Of a stretch of DNA of 64,000 bases, positions 17,381 to 25,863 are shown in pieces. The translations under genes and the position numbers were made by a program. The notes beneath the pieces are model-generated. The model searched no databases. It saw only the letters and a list, made by a program, of their open reading frames with translations, and was not told where the DNA came from. Each line of letters begins with the position of its first letter. Positions within the stretch are counted from its first letter, which is position 1. The stretch covers positions 1-64,000 of the forward strand of contig JAHHHN010000030.1 of NCBI GenBank assembly GCA_019359325.1, read 5' to 3'. Origin of the DNA: Mojavia pulchra JT2-VF2 (GTDB lineage: Bacteria; Cyanobacteriota; Cyanobacteriia; Cyanobacteriales; Nostocaceae).

Positions 17381-18289
17381 TTAAGCCTCCCCCATGACGA
17401 GACCCTCAATGGTATGCGCTTGTACGATAGGTTCTAGTTCGTCAACGATTCGGCAGGCGAAGTGCTTTCGGTGCTGTGCAGGGATAGTCTCGTAGTAAGC
17501 ATGAGTAAACTGGAGATCGTGCCGCTGGGCGTTCTTAGCATCTGGAGCATCGACGCCGAGTACTAGCACCGGGCGCGATTTTTGGGATTGGTTAGCAGTA
17601 CCCCGATGAATCGTCAATGCTGACCGCACAGATATATCTCCACGCTTGGGCATTTTCCTCACAGCGCGCTCCTGGTATCGGCAGTAGAGAGATTTAGGCG
17701 GAAACATTTCGTGTTGGAAGCCGATTGGCCGATCCCACTGGGTGCCGGATGCTATCTCGAAAGGCCCCATATCCTCTTCAACGTCCACGGTTGTCAAATT
17801 GAAGGCGAGCGAGTTTAGCCTCCGTCCCGTTAAGGTGACATCAGGTGCGGGAAAGTCACGATGCCAGGGCTGATTCATGGAACCAGGAAGAGGCACGTCA
17901 AACCCAATCTCAACGATTTTGTAGTTCTCACCAAGAACAGCTTTTGAGACTGCCACTACCCAAGGATGTGTTACGAGATCGAGAAACCCCCTGATTCTTT
18001 CCGGGTGAATCTCTACGTAATATCGCTTAGGCCCACGCCCCACCGCTCCACCAGCACGCGTGAGCGATTCACACAAGAGAACCTCAATATCCTCACCCAG
18101 GCGATCTGCCCACGTCGGCTCGAACGCACCTTTCAACCCAATTATCCCGTCGCCGTAGAGTCCGCCCATTATAGCGGCAGTATCATACTGCTCATCGAGC
18201 GCGGTTGGGGGGATCTCTTCTGCTTTCTGGGCTTGGGTGGTATTCATGTAGTCAAAGGCAACTTCGTTTGCGGCAGTATTCATCCCCAT
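17381..18289 (-). CDS. Phytanoyl-CoA dioxygenase (PhyH)-like protein
   Basis: Fe(II)/2-oxoglutarate-dependent oxygenase fold. The metal motif HxD is in QPWHRDFPAPD (about residue 142), and the distal histidine in SALTIHRGTANQ (about 230), followed by Arg in the SRPVLVLG strand, which fits 2-oxoglutarate binding. 302 residues, normal length. Two ATGs two codons apart are possible starts. The gene is GC-richer than its neighbours, hinting at transfer. The family hydroxylates lipids, antibiotics or small acids; the substrate is not deducible. An 11-bp inverted repeat (GCTGGGGGAGA/TCTCCCCCAGC) lies downstream at about 17168-17243. Confidence 0.85.
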   Translation of the reverse strand: MGMNTAANEVAFDYMNTTQAQKAEEIPPTALDEQYDTAAIMGGLYGDGIIGLKGAFEPTWADRLGEDIEVLLCESLTRAGGAVGRGPKRYYVEIHPERIRGFLDLVTHPWVVAVSKAVLGENYKIVEIGFDVPLPGSMNQPWHRDFPAPDVTLTGRRLNSLAFNLTTVDVEEDMGPFEIASGTQWDRPIGFQHEMFPPKSLYCRYQERAVRKMPKRGDISVRSALTIHRGTANQSQKSRPVLVLGVDAPDAKNAQRHDLQFTHAYYETIPAQHRKHFACRIVDELEPIVQAHTIEGLVMGEA

Positions 18290-18306
18290 CTTCTTCTTTT
18301 AGCGTT

Positions 18307-18540
18307 TTACAAAAGGTGATAACAGAGGTCATCGTAGGCGGGATGATAGCAACATAGCCCTGCTACCTGACCACAATCATCCCAAGAACTAATCATAAAT
18401 TGGGGTAGAGGGCGCGCAATTTGGTTATAAATGTCTAAATAAAAGGGTTTTAGGCGATGATCTCCAAAAGATGCTCTAGTTTTTAACCCAAAGATTGTAA
18501 ATAAAGTTAATAAATACTTCACCGCAAATACAGGCGGCAA
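18307..18540 (-). CDS. Hypothetical 77-aa ORF (low support)
   Basis: Not recognised. The product begins MPPVFAVKYLLTLFTIFG, a possible membrane segment, and has a Cys/Tyr-rich end. It lies 17 bases upstream of the PhyH start on the same strand, inside a region full of decayed genes. It may be a chance frame. Confidence 0.22.
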   Translation of the reverse strand: MPPVFAVKYLLTLFTIFGLKTRASFGDHRLKPFYLDIYNQIARPLPQFMISSWDDCGQVAGLCCYHPAYDDLCYHLL

Positions 18541-18634
18541 GCGTAGCCATGCTGTCAGGCTTATCGCTCTATGTTAATTCAAGACCCAGCGATTAGAGAA
18601 CGTGTCAAAAAAATTACTCAGGAGCTAAGTGGTG

Positions 18635-18994
18635 GATATGAACCAGAAATTAGATGAAAAACAAGCATGGTTTCAAAGTGAAAATATATCACATCGCTTA
18701 GGACATATAGCTTCTAATTTAGCTAGGCTGAGAACATTTTGTAACACTGCTTACCCTGAAGCAGTTGAAAGTGTGGCAGATGAAACTATATGTTTTATCA
18801 AATGGACAGCAGCATAAATTGAACCGGAATATGCTGAAGAATTGGTTAACATTCAAGTTCAACTAGCAGGATAGAAATTGAAGTTGAATAGTCTTTAGTC
18901 TGATGAGAGCGAACGCACAAATATGTCCGAGCAAGCTAGTGCTTGGTCAGAACGAGTATTAGATATGTCAGGTTTGCTGTCCGAATCCGTCTAA
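18635..18994 (+). pseudogene. Decayed hypothetical gene with in-frame stops
   Basis: A continuous frame reads MNQKLDEKQAWFQSENISHR, ASNLARLRTF, ETICFIKWTAA, then TAA, then IEPEYAEELVNIQVQLAG, TAG, and further on MSEQASAWSERVLDMSGLL before the final stop. The parts on both sides of the TAA form one helical protein in the same frame, so nonsense mutations rather than a real end are likely. I know the general look of such cyanobacterial proteins but no function. The first 61 codons remain open and could still be translated. Confidence 0.55.
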
Positions 18995-19075
18995 AATTTT
19001 ATTTAAAGACTGTTGCCTCCACCTGCATGAATACTCAAACAAGCTCTAATTCATATTTCTATTCAGCAACGCCTT

Positions 19076-19354
19076 TTCAGGCTGAGGTTGATGCCAAAGG
19101 TAAGAAGTTAGGATTTTGGAATCAATCTAAGCCAGTCATGCCGAGCGGATTTTAGGCGAGGTAAGAAAAATACTCAGCCTGCCAACACGCGTAAGCAAGC
19201 GTAACAATGTGATCGGGCTTACCCAGATTTTTGCATTCCGCCCAATTCGGCAGATTTGGATTGCTCTGATATTCCCTACCGCAGATTTAGAGTTATTCCA
19301 CCAGACCCTCATAGATTGGATGGGGATGGAGATGGAATTGGTTGCGAACGGTAG
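19076..19354 (+). pseudogene. Thermonuclease tail remnant, copy 2
   Basis: Same C-terminal segment as at 9.8-10.1 kb: EVDAKGKKLGFWNQSKPVMP, SGF, then TAG caused by the same extra T (run at 19150-19153). The +1 frame continues to the Excalibur-like end (DCSDIPYRRF..., GDGIGCER). Here a further TAA breaks the +1 frame (CAA GCG TAA). Homology to copy 1 spans 344 bases in both, without length change. The upstream nuclease half is absent, so no function is possible. Confidence 0.85.
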
Positions 19355-19403
19355 TTATGCCAAAATGTGGATTCTGGTGATGGGTTGCTGATTCAGTCAG
19401 CGG

Positions 19404-19518
19404 GGAGTAAAAAGGGTCAGCTACCGCAGTAATTATGCTACTTGTGGGTTAATCTCTTCCTCATCCTCTGGGATAAATAGGAGTAAAAAGGGTCAGCTAC
19501 CGCAGTAATTATGCTACT
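19404..19518 (+). repeat. 39-bp direct repeat
   Basis: The sequence from GGAGTAAAAAGGGTCAGC to ATGCTACT occurs identically at 19404-19442 and 19480-19518. The intervening 37 bases show no gene. The first copy overlaps the end of the duplicated thermonuclease block. Confidence 0.9.
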
Positions 19519-19536
19519 GATGAGCGTTTGGAAATG

Positions 19537-19857
19537 TCATGTAATCAAAATGCCAGCGACTTTATCCCTATTCATAGCCATACGTGCCAGAAATTCATCT
19601 TTGCCATCTACAAAACTCAGCTTCCACAGGTAGGTCTGATATTGTTGTTTAAGATGACCCAAGTAAGTAATTGTATAACCAACAGACATGCGTGGAGCTA
19701 GCTGGGAGCTAACTGAGTTAAACATATCTAAGGTAATACCTGCTTTGTAATCTGAATCACCAACTGTAAGAAAAAGTTCGTAATTTCCTACAGCAATGGC
19801 ATCCAAGATAGTCTGCAAACAATTAATAACGTTTTTAGGAGGATTTGTCGGATTCAT
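19537..19857 (-). CDS. Conserved-looking hypothetical protein (106 aa)
   Basis: Begins MNPTNPPKNVINCLQTILDA after a clear AGGAG box eight bases before the ATG. The rest (AIAVGNYELFLTVGDSDYK, GYTITYLGHLKQQYQTYLWK, a closing strand) looks like a single-domain alpha+beta protein of NTF2-like size, but I cannot place it in a named family. The good ribosome binding site and coding-like composition argue for a real gene in an otherwise decayed area. Confidence 0.65.
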   Translation of the reverse strand: MNPTNPPKNVINCLQTILDAIAVGNYELFLTVGDSDYKAGITLDMFNSVSSQLAPRMSVGYTITYLGHLKQQYQTYLWKLSFVDGKDEFLARMAMNRDKVAGILIT

Positions 19858-19955
19858 AATTATGCTCCTATATTTGGATTTTATTCTCAGTCAATAGTCC
19901 AAAGCACGATGAGAGGATGTTTTAAAAGTCCTGTCGTTGGTAGCAAAACGTTTTA

Positions 19956-20031
19956 GATCCCCCTAAATCCCCCTTTAAAAAGGGGGACTTTGATTGTATT
20001 TCCCCCCTTAAAAAGGGGGGTAGGGGGGATC
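19956..20031. repeat. G/C-run inverted repeat (MITE-like)
   Basis: Starts GATCCCCC and ends GGGGGGATC, with two internal hairpins built from C-runs and G-runs, like the core of MITE family A but without its ACTTACGCACT ends. Confidence 0.55.
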
Positions 20032-20115
20032 AATAAGTGTCTAAAATCACAGCTAAAAACTTTTCAAACAACCTCTGAAAATACTACCAATTGATACGTT
20101 TACAATTTTGACACC

Positions 20116-20145
20116 TGACCATTTTTTGAATTCAAAAAATGGTCA
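20116..20145. terminator. Perfect 30-bp palindrome
   Basis: Two abutting 15-base arms (TGACCATTTTTTGAA and its complement) with no loop and GAATTC at the centre. It sits 150 bases beyond the stop of the APH-like gene, so it could act as a terminator in either direction. An operator or fused transposon ends are alternatives. Confidence 0.45.
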
Positions 20146-20298
20146 AAGTACCTTGGAATATAGGTTTGAGGCTATTTTATCGGTGATTTTTGCCTAAGTC
20201 TCGCTACACGGAAAAATCAACAACTTTTAATCCTCTCTCTTCATATCCCTACTTCTTGCCCGTCTACTCACACTGTCCTAAATTTGTTCCTGAGTTAG

Positions 20299-21324
20299 CT
20301 AAGAGCATAGTTCCCAACAGCGACAGGAGTGCCACTCTTGAACTAACCCAAGGAGTACACGCAAAGCTGATTGTGGTCGCTGACGCATACTCAGAACGAC
20401 GCGTACAGTATCAATAACTCCTAGTTGATAGTCATACCAACAAGCTTCCCAAGGGTAGTTCGTGACCCCAGCCATCTGAAGAGCCGTATGGTAGCGGCGC
20501 AGCAAGGCATAACGCTGCGGCTGTAGTGCCGAACAAACGGAGCGCGTCAGCAACGCGGCTAAATCTACCCCGCCCCACCACCAGCGATAGACCTGCCAAT
20601 CGATCAGGTACACCTCATGTTGGTCGAACCGAGGCAAGAGAAAGTTTTCGGGATGGTTATCGGGGTGGCATAAGGTGAGGCCGTTTTTTTGTTGCAGGCG
20701 AGTTTGAAATAACTTGGGTGCATGACGAATATACGCCTCCAAGATTAGTCTTTGTTCGGTATTCAACGTGTCACCCAGCGAATCTACCAATTCTTGATAA
20801 CGCGCTTGTGCCTGTACGAACATTGATGCCAGCGTCATTTGGGATGACTCACCGATATATTCTTCTATATCGGTGCGTTCCCATGCCCAGGCGTGAAGCT
20901 GTGCAAGTGTGGCGCTCATCGATTCCAGAACTGGCAACGATGAGATCTGGTCATGCCAGACCATATGCGTGGTTGAGACATCACCAAGCAGCAGTGCCGG
21001 AGTTTGGGCAATGGTCACATCGACACAATACCAGGGAAGGAGTAGATTTTTTGGCAGTAACGGGGCGATAGTATTGTAAAAATGCGCTTCTCGCTGTGCT
21101 GTCTCAAGCATTGCCGGACGAGGGATTTTCAGGAAAAAGTTGGATGGGGCTGTGCTAACTGTATCAGGAGAATAGGCAACGCTGAACTGTACTAACTGTG
21201 AGGGTGGTGTGTGCATCATTTGAACGATCTGGAGTGACTCAACATATCCACGCCGTAAGTATCCTCGGCTTCTCAGTACATCGTTGAGCCACATGGGAGT
21301 CAAATAGTCCGTGAGGGTATCCAT
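20299..21324 (-). CDS. Aminoglycoside phosphotransferase (APH)-family kinase
   Basis: Small-molecule kinase of the APH/choline-kinase-like fold. The catalytic loop HPDNHPENFLL (HxDxxxxN, Asp about 218) and the metal-binding YLIDWQ are clear; N-terminal lysine is in NFFLKIPRP. LLLGDVSTTHMVW matches the hinge region of this family. 341 residues, complete. Relatives phosphorylate many alcohols and sugars; there is no reason to infer antibiotic resistance. GC-richer than the flanking DNA. It stands alone. Confidence 0.85.
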   Translation of the reverse strand: MDTLTDYLTPMWLNDVLRSRGYLRRGYVESLQIVQMMHTPPSQLVQFSVAYSPDTVSTAPSNFFLKIPRPAMLETAQREAHFYNTIAPLLPKNLLLPWYCVDVTIAQTPALLLGDVSTTHMVWHDQISSLPVLESMSATLAQLHAWAWERTDIEEYIGESSQMTLASMFVQAQARYQELVDSLGDTLNTEQRLILEAYIRHAPKLFQTRLQQKNGLTLCHPDNHPENFLLPRFDQHEVYLIDWQVYRWWWGGVDLAALLTRSVCSALQPQRYALLRRYHTALQMAGVTNYPWEACWYDYQLGVIDTVRVVLSMRQRPQSALRVLLGLVQEWHSCRCWELCS

Positions 21325-21611
21325 TCAATTACTCCTTTCATGCATAAAAATCACGAAATTGAGATGGAAATCAAGGTCGCTGCGGACGGACTCTTATTAT
21401 AGGCTGAACTTCCACAGTAGCTTCATGTTGCTGGTGCTGGTTCTTGTTTGAATTTGCTGTTAATCATCAAGTTTTTTCCTTCAATAAGGTCTTTATTTAT
21501 GGATAAATGTTAACAAGCTATTTAGGATTGCTATAGACAAATACTTGTTACTAAACATCTTATGAATAACGGTTAAATTCAGGAATTAAATGACCGAAGA
21601 CAATTGAGGTT

Positions 21612-21881
21612 TTACTCTATCAATTTTTTCTCAGCTTGAAGCCAATGATCTAAAGCCTGTCCATCTGGATAGCCCATTAACTGCCAAATACGGTAAGCTT
21701 TCATCCGAATTTTGTTTTCATCTGGGCGGTTACTAATAAAATATCCACAGTAATTATCACTAAAACTATACGGTGCTTCTACAAAAAAATCTTGACGACC
21801 CAGAATCTGGGCCGTAAAACGGTAGCAATTTTGCTGTATCGGGCAGTTGTGTCCAGGACACATAGTAATATCTTCGGGCAT
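21612..21881 (-). CDS. DUF2934-type small protein with Cys-rich N-terminus
   Basis: The C-terminal half IRMKAYRIWQLMGYPDGQAL followed by DHWLQAEKKL fits DUF2934 (I..rAy.lw...G.p.g.....W..AE). The N-terminal half has CPGHNCPIQQNC and later YCGYF, a possible small metal-binding cluster. 89 residues. Function unknown for the family. The 290 bases upstream, to the APH gene, show nothing clear apart from AGGATTGCTATAG at about 21522, which resembles the right end of repeat family B. Confidence 0.7.
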   Translation of the reverse strand: MPEDITMCPGHNCPIQQNCYRFTAQILGRQDFFVEAPYSFSDNYCGYFISNRPDENKIRMKAYRIWQLMGYPDGQALDHWLQAEKKLIE

Positions 21882-21974
21882 AAATTTTTTCTATCGAAAA
21901 GACCTCATTCAGCATTGATATAGAAGCGTTATTATCCAAGTTAAACTATATCCTTTACCTCTACTTAAAGGGTT

Positions 21975-22547
21975 TCACAGATCCCAGTTTTCCTTGTTAA
22001 ACGGACTACGCCACTTCAAAATCAGACTCAACTCCAACTCCTGCCGTGAGCGTCGGTCAACCGGAGCATCCTACCAAAACGCTGCGTTTACTGCTGTATT
22101 CATCCCGTACCGATGATGCAGGTCTTGGTAGCTAGCAATGTAATCCTTGTAATCATCAATACCTTTCCACCGCTTGTTACTTTTGCAAGTTTCCCCCACA
22201 TACAAAATCAGTCCAGCAGCCGAATCAATAATGAAATACAAACACGCCTCACCAGGACTATCATCTGGTACTCGATAGAATGACATTGGTACAAGCTGTA
22301 GCGTCACTGGGTCAATTGTCTCTGGATCGCAGTGGTTGGGGGTGAGGTCGAATAACGCAGTCTACTGTGGTGGTTTACTTTGCCTTACTTGTTGCTGATA
22401 GCTAAGAATTTGGGATTTCCACTCTAGCAAGGCATCAGCACTCATCACCAGCATTTCTGCCTTGATGTTGTGGGTGTTCGCAATTGTATTGTTTGTAAAC
22501 AGGTTGAGTTGCTGGTGTGACAATGGTGTTATACGATGTCCGGGCAA
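21975..22547 (-). pseudogene. GIY-YIG-type protein gene interrupted by two amber codons
   Basis: One reading frame of about 190 codons runs to a TGA at 21975-21977 and is broken only by TAG at 22362-22364 (SKPPQ*TALFDLTPNHCD) and TAG right after AAFW (AAFW*DAPVDRRSRQEL). Between them is a GIY-YIG-like core: CLYFIIDSAAGLILYVGET. After the second TAG come a conserved-looking ESRQEL-type helix and WRSPFNKENW. Q>TAG and W>TAG single-base changes explain both stops. The start is uncertain (TTG at 22547 or internal ATGs at 22454 and 22445). No gene is seen in the 315 bases upstream. Confidence 0.7.
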
Positions 22548-22862
22548 TCAACCATAATAAAGCATTCGCGCAGAAAAACTACCACAGTGTCGCCTTTAAC
22601 GTTGGCGCAGCTATTGCTCCTACTCAAACGCACTAAGCACAGATGTCAAGGTAGCAATCACGCAGGAGCAAATACACTGGCGGCTGCTTCTGATTGTTGT
22701 TAGCCGCAACAAAGCCACTTGTTGTACTTTCTCAGCAAATTTACTGAGTTTTTAATGAATTTTTAAAAAACAAAAAAATAATTTCGTAATTCTACGATGT
22801 TTATCTCTATCAATAGTTGTAATTCTAAAGGAGTAGCAGATTGATTTAAGGAGAGTGAATTT

Positions 22863-23150
22863 ATGAATTTATCAAATCAAGCTCAATTAAATAACAGCTT
22901 ATTAAACCAAATCCGGTATCAGCTTGAGTCTATAGAAATACATGATAATAAGCTTGCCAGACTTTTGTGTAAAATCATTCCCTCTAATTGCCCATTTGAG
23001 AGAACTGTATCAATTTTAGGACGGACGCTTTTTCACATCCCGCCTTTGTGCAAGTTAAATCCCCTTTATGAACAAATCGTTAGTCTTCGTTTTAAGTGTT
23101 TGATGTATTTAGCAGATGAATGTGGTGAGGATGTCACAAAATACTGTTAG
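22863..23150 (+). CDS. Mo-dependent nitrogenase C-terminal-domain protein
   Basis: 95-residue protein matching the small cyanobacterial family named for the Mo-nitrogenase C-terminal domain: CPFERTVSILGRTLFHIPPL, CKLNPLYEQIVSLRFK, YLADECGEDVTKYC at the very end. The role is not established; it is found in nitrogen-fixing filamentous strains. A GGAGAG box lies seven bases before the ATG. It is the clearest intact gene in the 21.9-25.5 kb decay zone. The 450 bases after it hold no supported gene. Confidence 0.88.
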   Translation: MNLSNQAQLNNSLLNQIRYQLESIEIHDNKLARLLCKIIPSNCPFERTVSILGRTLFHIPPLCKLNPLYEQIVSLRFKCLMYLADECGEDVTKYC

Positions 23151-23621
23151 CTAAAGTAGAGGATTGCCCTTGTTGTGAAGCCGCCTGAAAGTTTAAGGTT
23201 TTTCTGGTAGCTAATTGATATTAAATCTAATAGCAAAGAAAACAGATTTTATATAATAGCTAAAAAATAAAGATGGTTTAAATTGAATTACGATATTTTC
23301 AAATTTAAATCTATGCAGTCATTCATTGTTAAAATAAAGCTTTATGACGCATACACAGCAAGCTTCTAGCTATATCTCTGCCAAAAATACTTGCCTTTAT
23401 GAAGGCTTAATATCAACAATTTGCTAATTAACTTTTGGCAAATTTAATATTAAATGATTATTGAGACTGCTGACCTATAGTAGCCTAACTCTTTTTCTTC
23501 AGCTGTTGGGAATAAGACAGGCATGAGAACGCAGAAATAATTGAATCACCCAAAATTACCATTAACTTTTTTGTCGATCCGAATGTGCCGATCGAGGACA
23601 CAGTAGGGGCGATCGCCCAGT

Positions 23622-24194
23622 GAGCAAGATAGCCCACAAGTGCAAGAGTTAAGGCATGATTATCGCCGAACTTTAGATAAAATTGATGTCCGCAACCTCG
23701 TATTTGTCGATGAAGCCGGATTAAACTTATCAATGTCACGGTTGTTTGCCAGAGCAGTAGATGGCGAAAGAGCGATTGGTAGTATACCTGGAAGCAAGGG
23801 TGGAAACATTTCTTTGGTTGGTGCTTTAAACCTGGATGGACTCATTGCTGCAATGACTGTGCCAGGAAGTATAAATACTGAGGTATTTCTCACTTATGTC
23901 ACTTAAGTCTTAGCACCTCAGTTGTGGAAAGGGGCCATTGTGGTCATGGATAACCTCAAAATTCATCACGCTGAACGTGTAAGGCTCGCAATTGAATCCG
24001 TCGGCGCAAAAGTCAAGTTCTTGCCCCCTTACTCTCCAGATTTATCTCCTATAGAACTGTGTTGGTCAAAACTAAAGCAAATTCTCCGTTCCTGTGAGGC
24101 ATGTACCACCGAATCACTCGACCATGCAATGGCTCTTGCTGTCAATTACATTACCGAAGATGATTTTGTGGTGTTGTTGACAACAAAGCTCTGA
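23622..24194 (+). pseudogene. IS630-family transposase remnant
   Basis: C-terminal two thirds of an IS630/Tc1-like DDE transposase: NLVFVDEAGLNLSMSRL (first Asp), then IVVMDNLKIHHAERVR (second Asp), then LPPYSPDLSPIELCWSKLK (final Glu). The catalytic triad is all present, but the helix-turn-helix N-terminus is missing and a TAA at 23904-23906 splits the frame (LTYVT*VLAPQLW). Both parts are in the same frame. No terminal inverted repeats found by eye. Inactive remnant. Confidence 0.85.
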
Positions 24195-24447
24195 CTTGAA
24201 ATAAAATTCTAAACATACCTCAAGAGAGATGGATGTTTGTAACAAGGAAAGCAGTATTAGAAATAGCGTAGTTTTGCAGACATTCAATGTTATTAAATTA
24301 AATATTTTATTAGCACAATAACGTAGCTATAAATTTTTGCTCAAATTACTTAGCCCAAAGATACGTTAGTTCATCCATGCCCTATTAAGAACTAATCATA
24401 GGCAAAGGCAGACAAATAGCAAGATTTTTCAGATGAATAGGAGATAA

Positions 24448-24786
24448 ATGATGGTAGATGATTTTTTGCGAAAAGCGAAGGACTTCATTGGTAAAGCAAA
24501 AGACGAGGAACGTGAGAGAAACTTTGATGCTCACGAAGGTCGAGCCCGGCGAGTACGTCCAGCTAGTGAAGACCAGTACGATAATGAGGACGATGAGGAG
24601 TATTCTGGCAGCGCCCGCCGTTCTCGTAAAGACCAGTACGATAATGAGGACGATGAGGAGTATTCTGGCAGCACCCGCCGTTCTCGTGAAGACCGCTACG
24701 ATGATGAGGACGATGAGGAGTATTCTGATAACGACCACCGTTCTCGTAAAGACCGCTACGATGATGAGGATGATGACGATGACTAA
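24448..24786 (+). CDS. Acidic tandem-repeat protein (about 111 aa)
   Basis: The N-terminus MVDDFLRKAKDFIGKAKDEE is an amphipathic helix. The rest is three full units and one partial of a 20-residue repeat (DQYDNEDDEEYSGSARRSRK and variants) ending in a run of Asp. Clusters of Asp/Glu/Tyr alternate with Arg/Ser patches, so it is probably disordered. An AGGAG box precedes two adjacent ATGs. The N-terminal helix hints at membrane-surface binding or a CsbD-like stress protein, but this is a guess. No clear partner gene. Confidence 0.65.
   Translation: MMVDDFLRKAKDFIGKAKDEERERNFDAHEGRARRVRPASEDQYDNEDDEEYSGSARRSRKDQYDNEDDEEYSGSTRRSREDRYDDEDDEEYSDNDHRSRKDRYDDEDDDDD
24571..24786 (+). repeat. 60-bp in-frame tandem repeat
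   Basis: Units begin GACCAGTACGAT or GACCGCTACGAT at 24571, 24631, 24691 and 24751 (last one partial). The first two are nearly identical, implying recent expansion. Confidence 0.9.
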
Positions 24787-24973
24787 TAAGCGAGTAACAC
24801 GCTTGTAAAGATGAAATCTTCAAACGGCGCTTGTGTTGCGAATGGCTGAGTGGTTGTAGCAAAAAATCAACAAAAGTAGAAACAAGTGCAAACATTAATA
24901 AAATTGTTCATCACTACACCCCACTCAGCCACGCTCAACGGCGTTGTTGCATGAATAGGGAAAATTTAATTAT

Positions 24974-25296
24974 TGGAGTTTGCGTTTAGACCGTATTCAA
25001 GACGCTGCTGTTTTACCTGTTCTTTGTGAGTGGCGTACTGTCTTGGCACAGATAGACGTAGAAATGTATCTACTGGGTAATTTAGGCTTTGCTTATCAAG
25101 CCAAGCCGAATGGCTACCAGACACACAACGGGTGAAGCGAGTTGTCAGGGGTGTCTCTAGTACCTTTTGGTTTATTCGGGAAGTAATGCAATATGCACCA
25201 GATTGTGTGATTGTATCGCCAGAAAATGTGCAAGCACTCATTCAAAATAAAATCAAAACTCTTTATCAGAACTATGGTTTAGATGTATCTTCATAA
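24974..25296 (+). pseudogene. WYL-domain transcriptional regulator, C-terminal remnant with frameshift
   Basis: First frame: WSLRLDRIQDAAVLPV, then LAQIDVEMYLLGNLGFAYQ. Second frame after a shift near 25104: EWLPDTQRVKRVVRGV, SSTFWFIREVMQYAPDCVIV, SPENVQALIQ, KTLYQNYGLD. This is the WYL domain and its C-terminal extension from the regulators found beside cyanobacterial CRISPR loci. The N-terminal helix-turn-helix is missing. A degenerate CRISPR remnant begins 50 bases downstream, which fits. Confidence 0.65.
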
Positions 25297-25346
25297 GAAT
25301 TGTATGGATTTAAAACACCTTACTTTAATCAGTTCATCTTCTTACC

Positions 25347-25527
25347 TTATCTATCCCTCATAGGGAGTCAATGAAATTTCAACTCTTTTGGAGGCGATCG
25401 CCTAACATCTCTCCCGTTTCAATCTTTAATAGGGAATTAATGGAATTTCAGCATTAGTCCCTCGTCCTTCAGCTTGGCGATCGCTTCATAGTTTCAATCC
25501 CTAATAGGGAGTTAATGGAATTTCAAC
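25347..25527 (+). CRISPR. Degenerate CRISPR remnant, three 37-bp repeats and two spacers
   Basis: The best repeat (25491-25527) reads GTTTCAATCCCTAATAGG followed by GAGTTAATGGAATTTCAAC, the general form of cyanobacterial 37-bp repeats. Copies at 25416-25452 and 25347-25383 carry mutations; the first is the most degraded. Spacers are 32 and 38 bases. No cas genes occur in the window. The next 330 bases up to cobO hold nothing recognised. Confidence 0.75.
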
Positions 25528-25863
25528 ATTTTTCAAAAATTTTATGCTTACACTGCTGTATGCAATTTCTGAATTTATTTAAAATAAATATAGGTAGCTA
25601 CAAGGCAGATAGCAGAAGCCAGAAGGTAAAAATCTTTGCCTGAGCAAGTTTCTCTGGTCAGGGTTTTCTATTATGCCCTTAGTTAACTAGAATCAAGCAA
25701 TCAGCTTTGTATAAAAAATATGGTAAACAACATTACAATATATCAATATTTATTCTATAAAATTAATTGGTAGTTATTTGCTCAAATGCTTTAGTTGAAA
25801 TAATATAAATAAAATATTTTACTTGATTCTTTAAATTGTAAAAGTTATTGCTAGACAAGATTA

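Noticed and set aside
17113-17409. 98-codon reverse frame after PhyH
   Set aside because: Covers G/C-run repeat DNA and the inverted repeat; low-complexity composition.
20190-20417. 75-codon forward frame at the APH gene end
   Set aside because: Mostly antisense to the kinase; nothing else supports it.
23485-23739. 84-codon reverse frame across the IS630 start
   Set aside because: Half of it is antisense to clear transposase sequence. The other half reads plausibly, but I could not link it to a family.
24458-24895. Long frames in all phases over the 60-bp repeat
   Set aside because: A tandem repeat without stops leaves several frames open. Only one has a ribosome binding site and a non-repetitive N-terminus.
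21975-25296. Genome-wide stop-codon recoding (TAG/TAA read as amino acid)
   Set aside because: Intact genes in the window (for example cobO, miaB, clpC) end normally and have no internal stops; several remnants also have frameshifts or lost N-termini.
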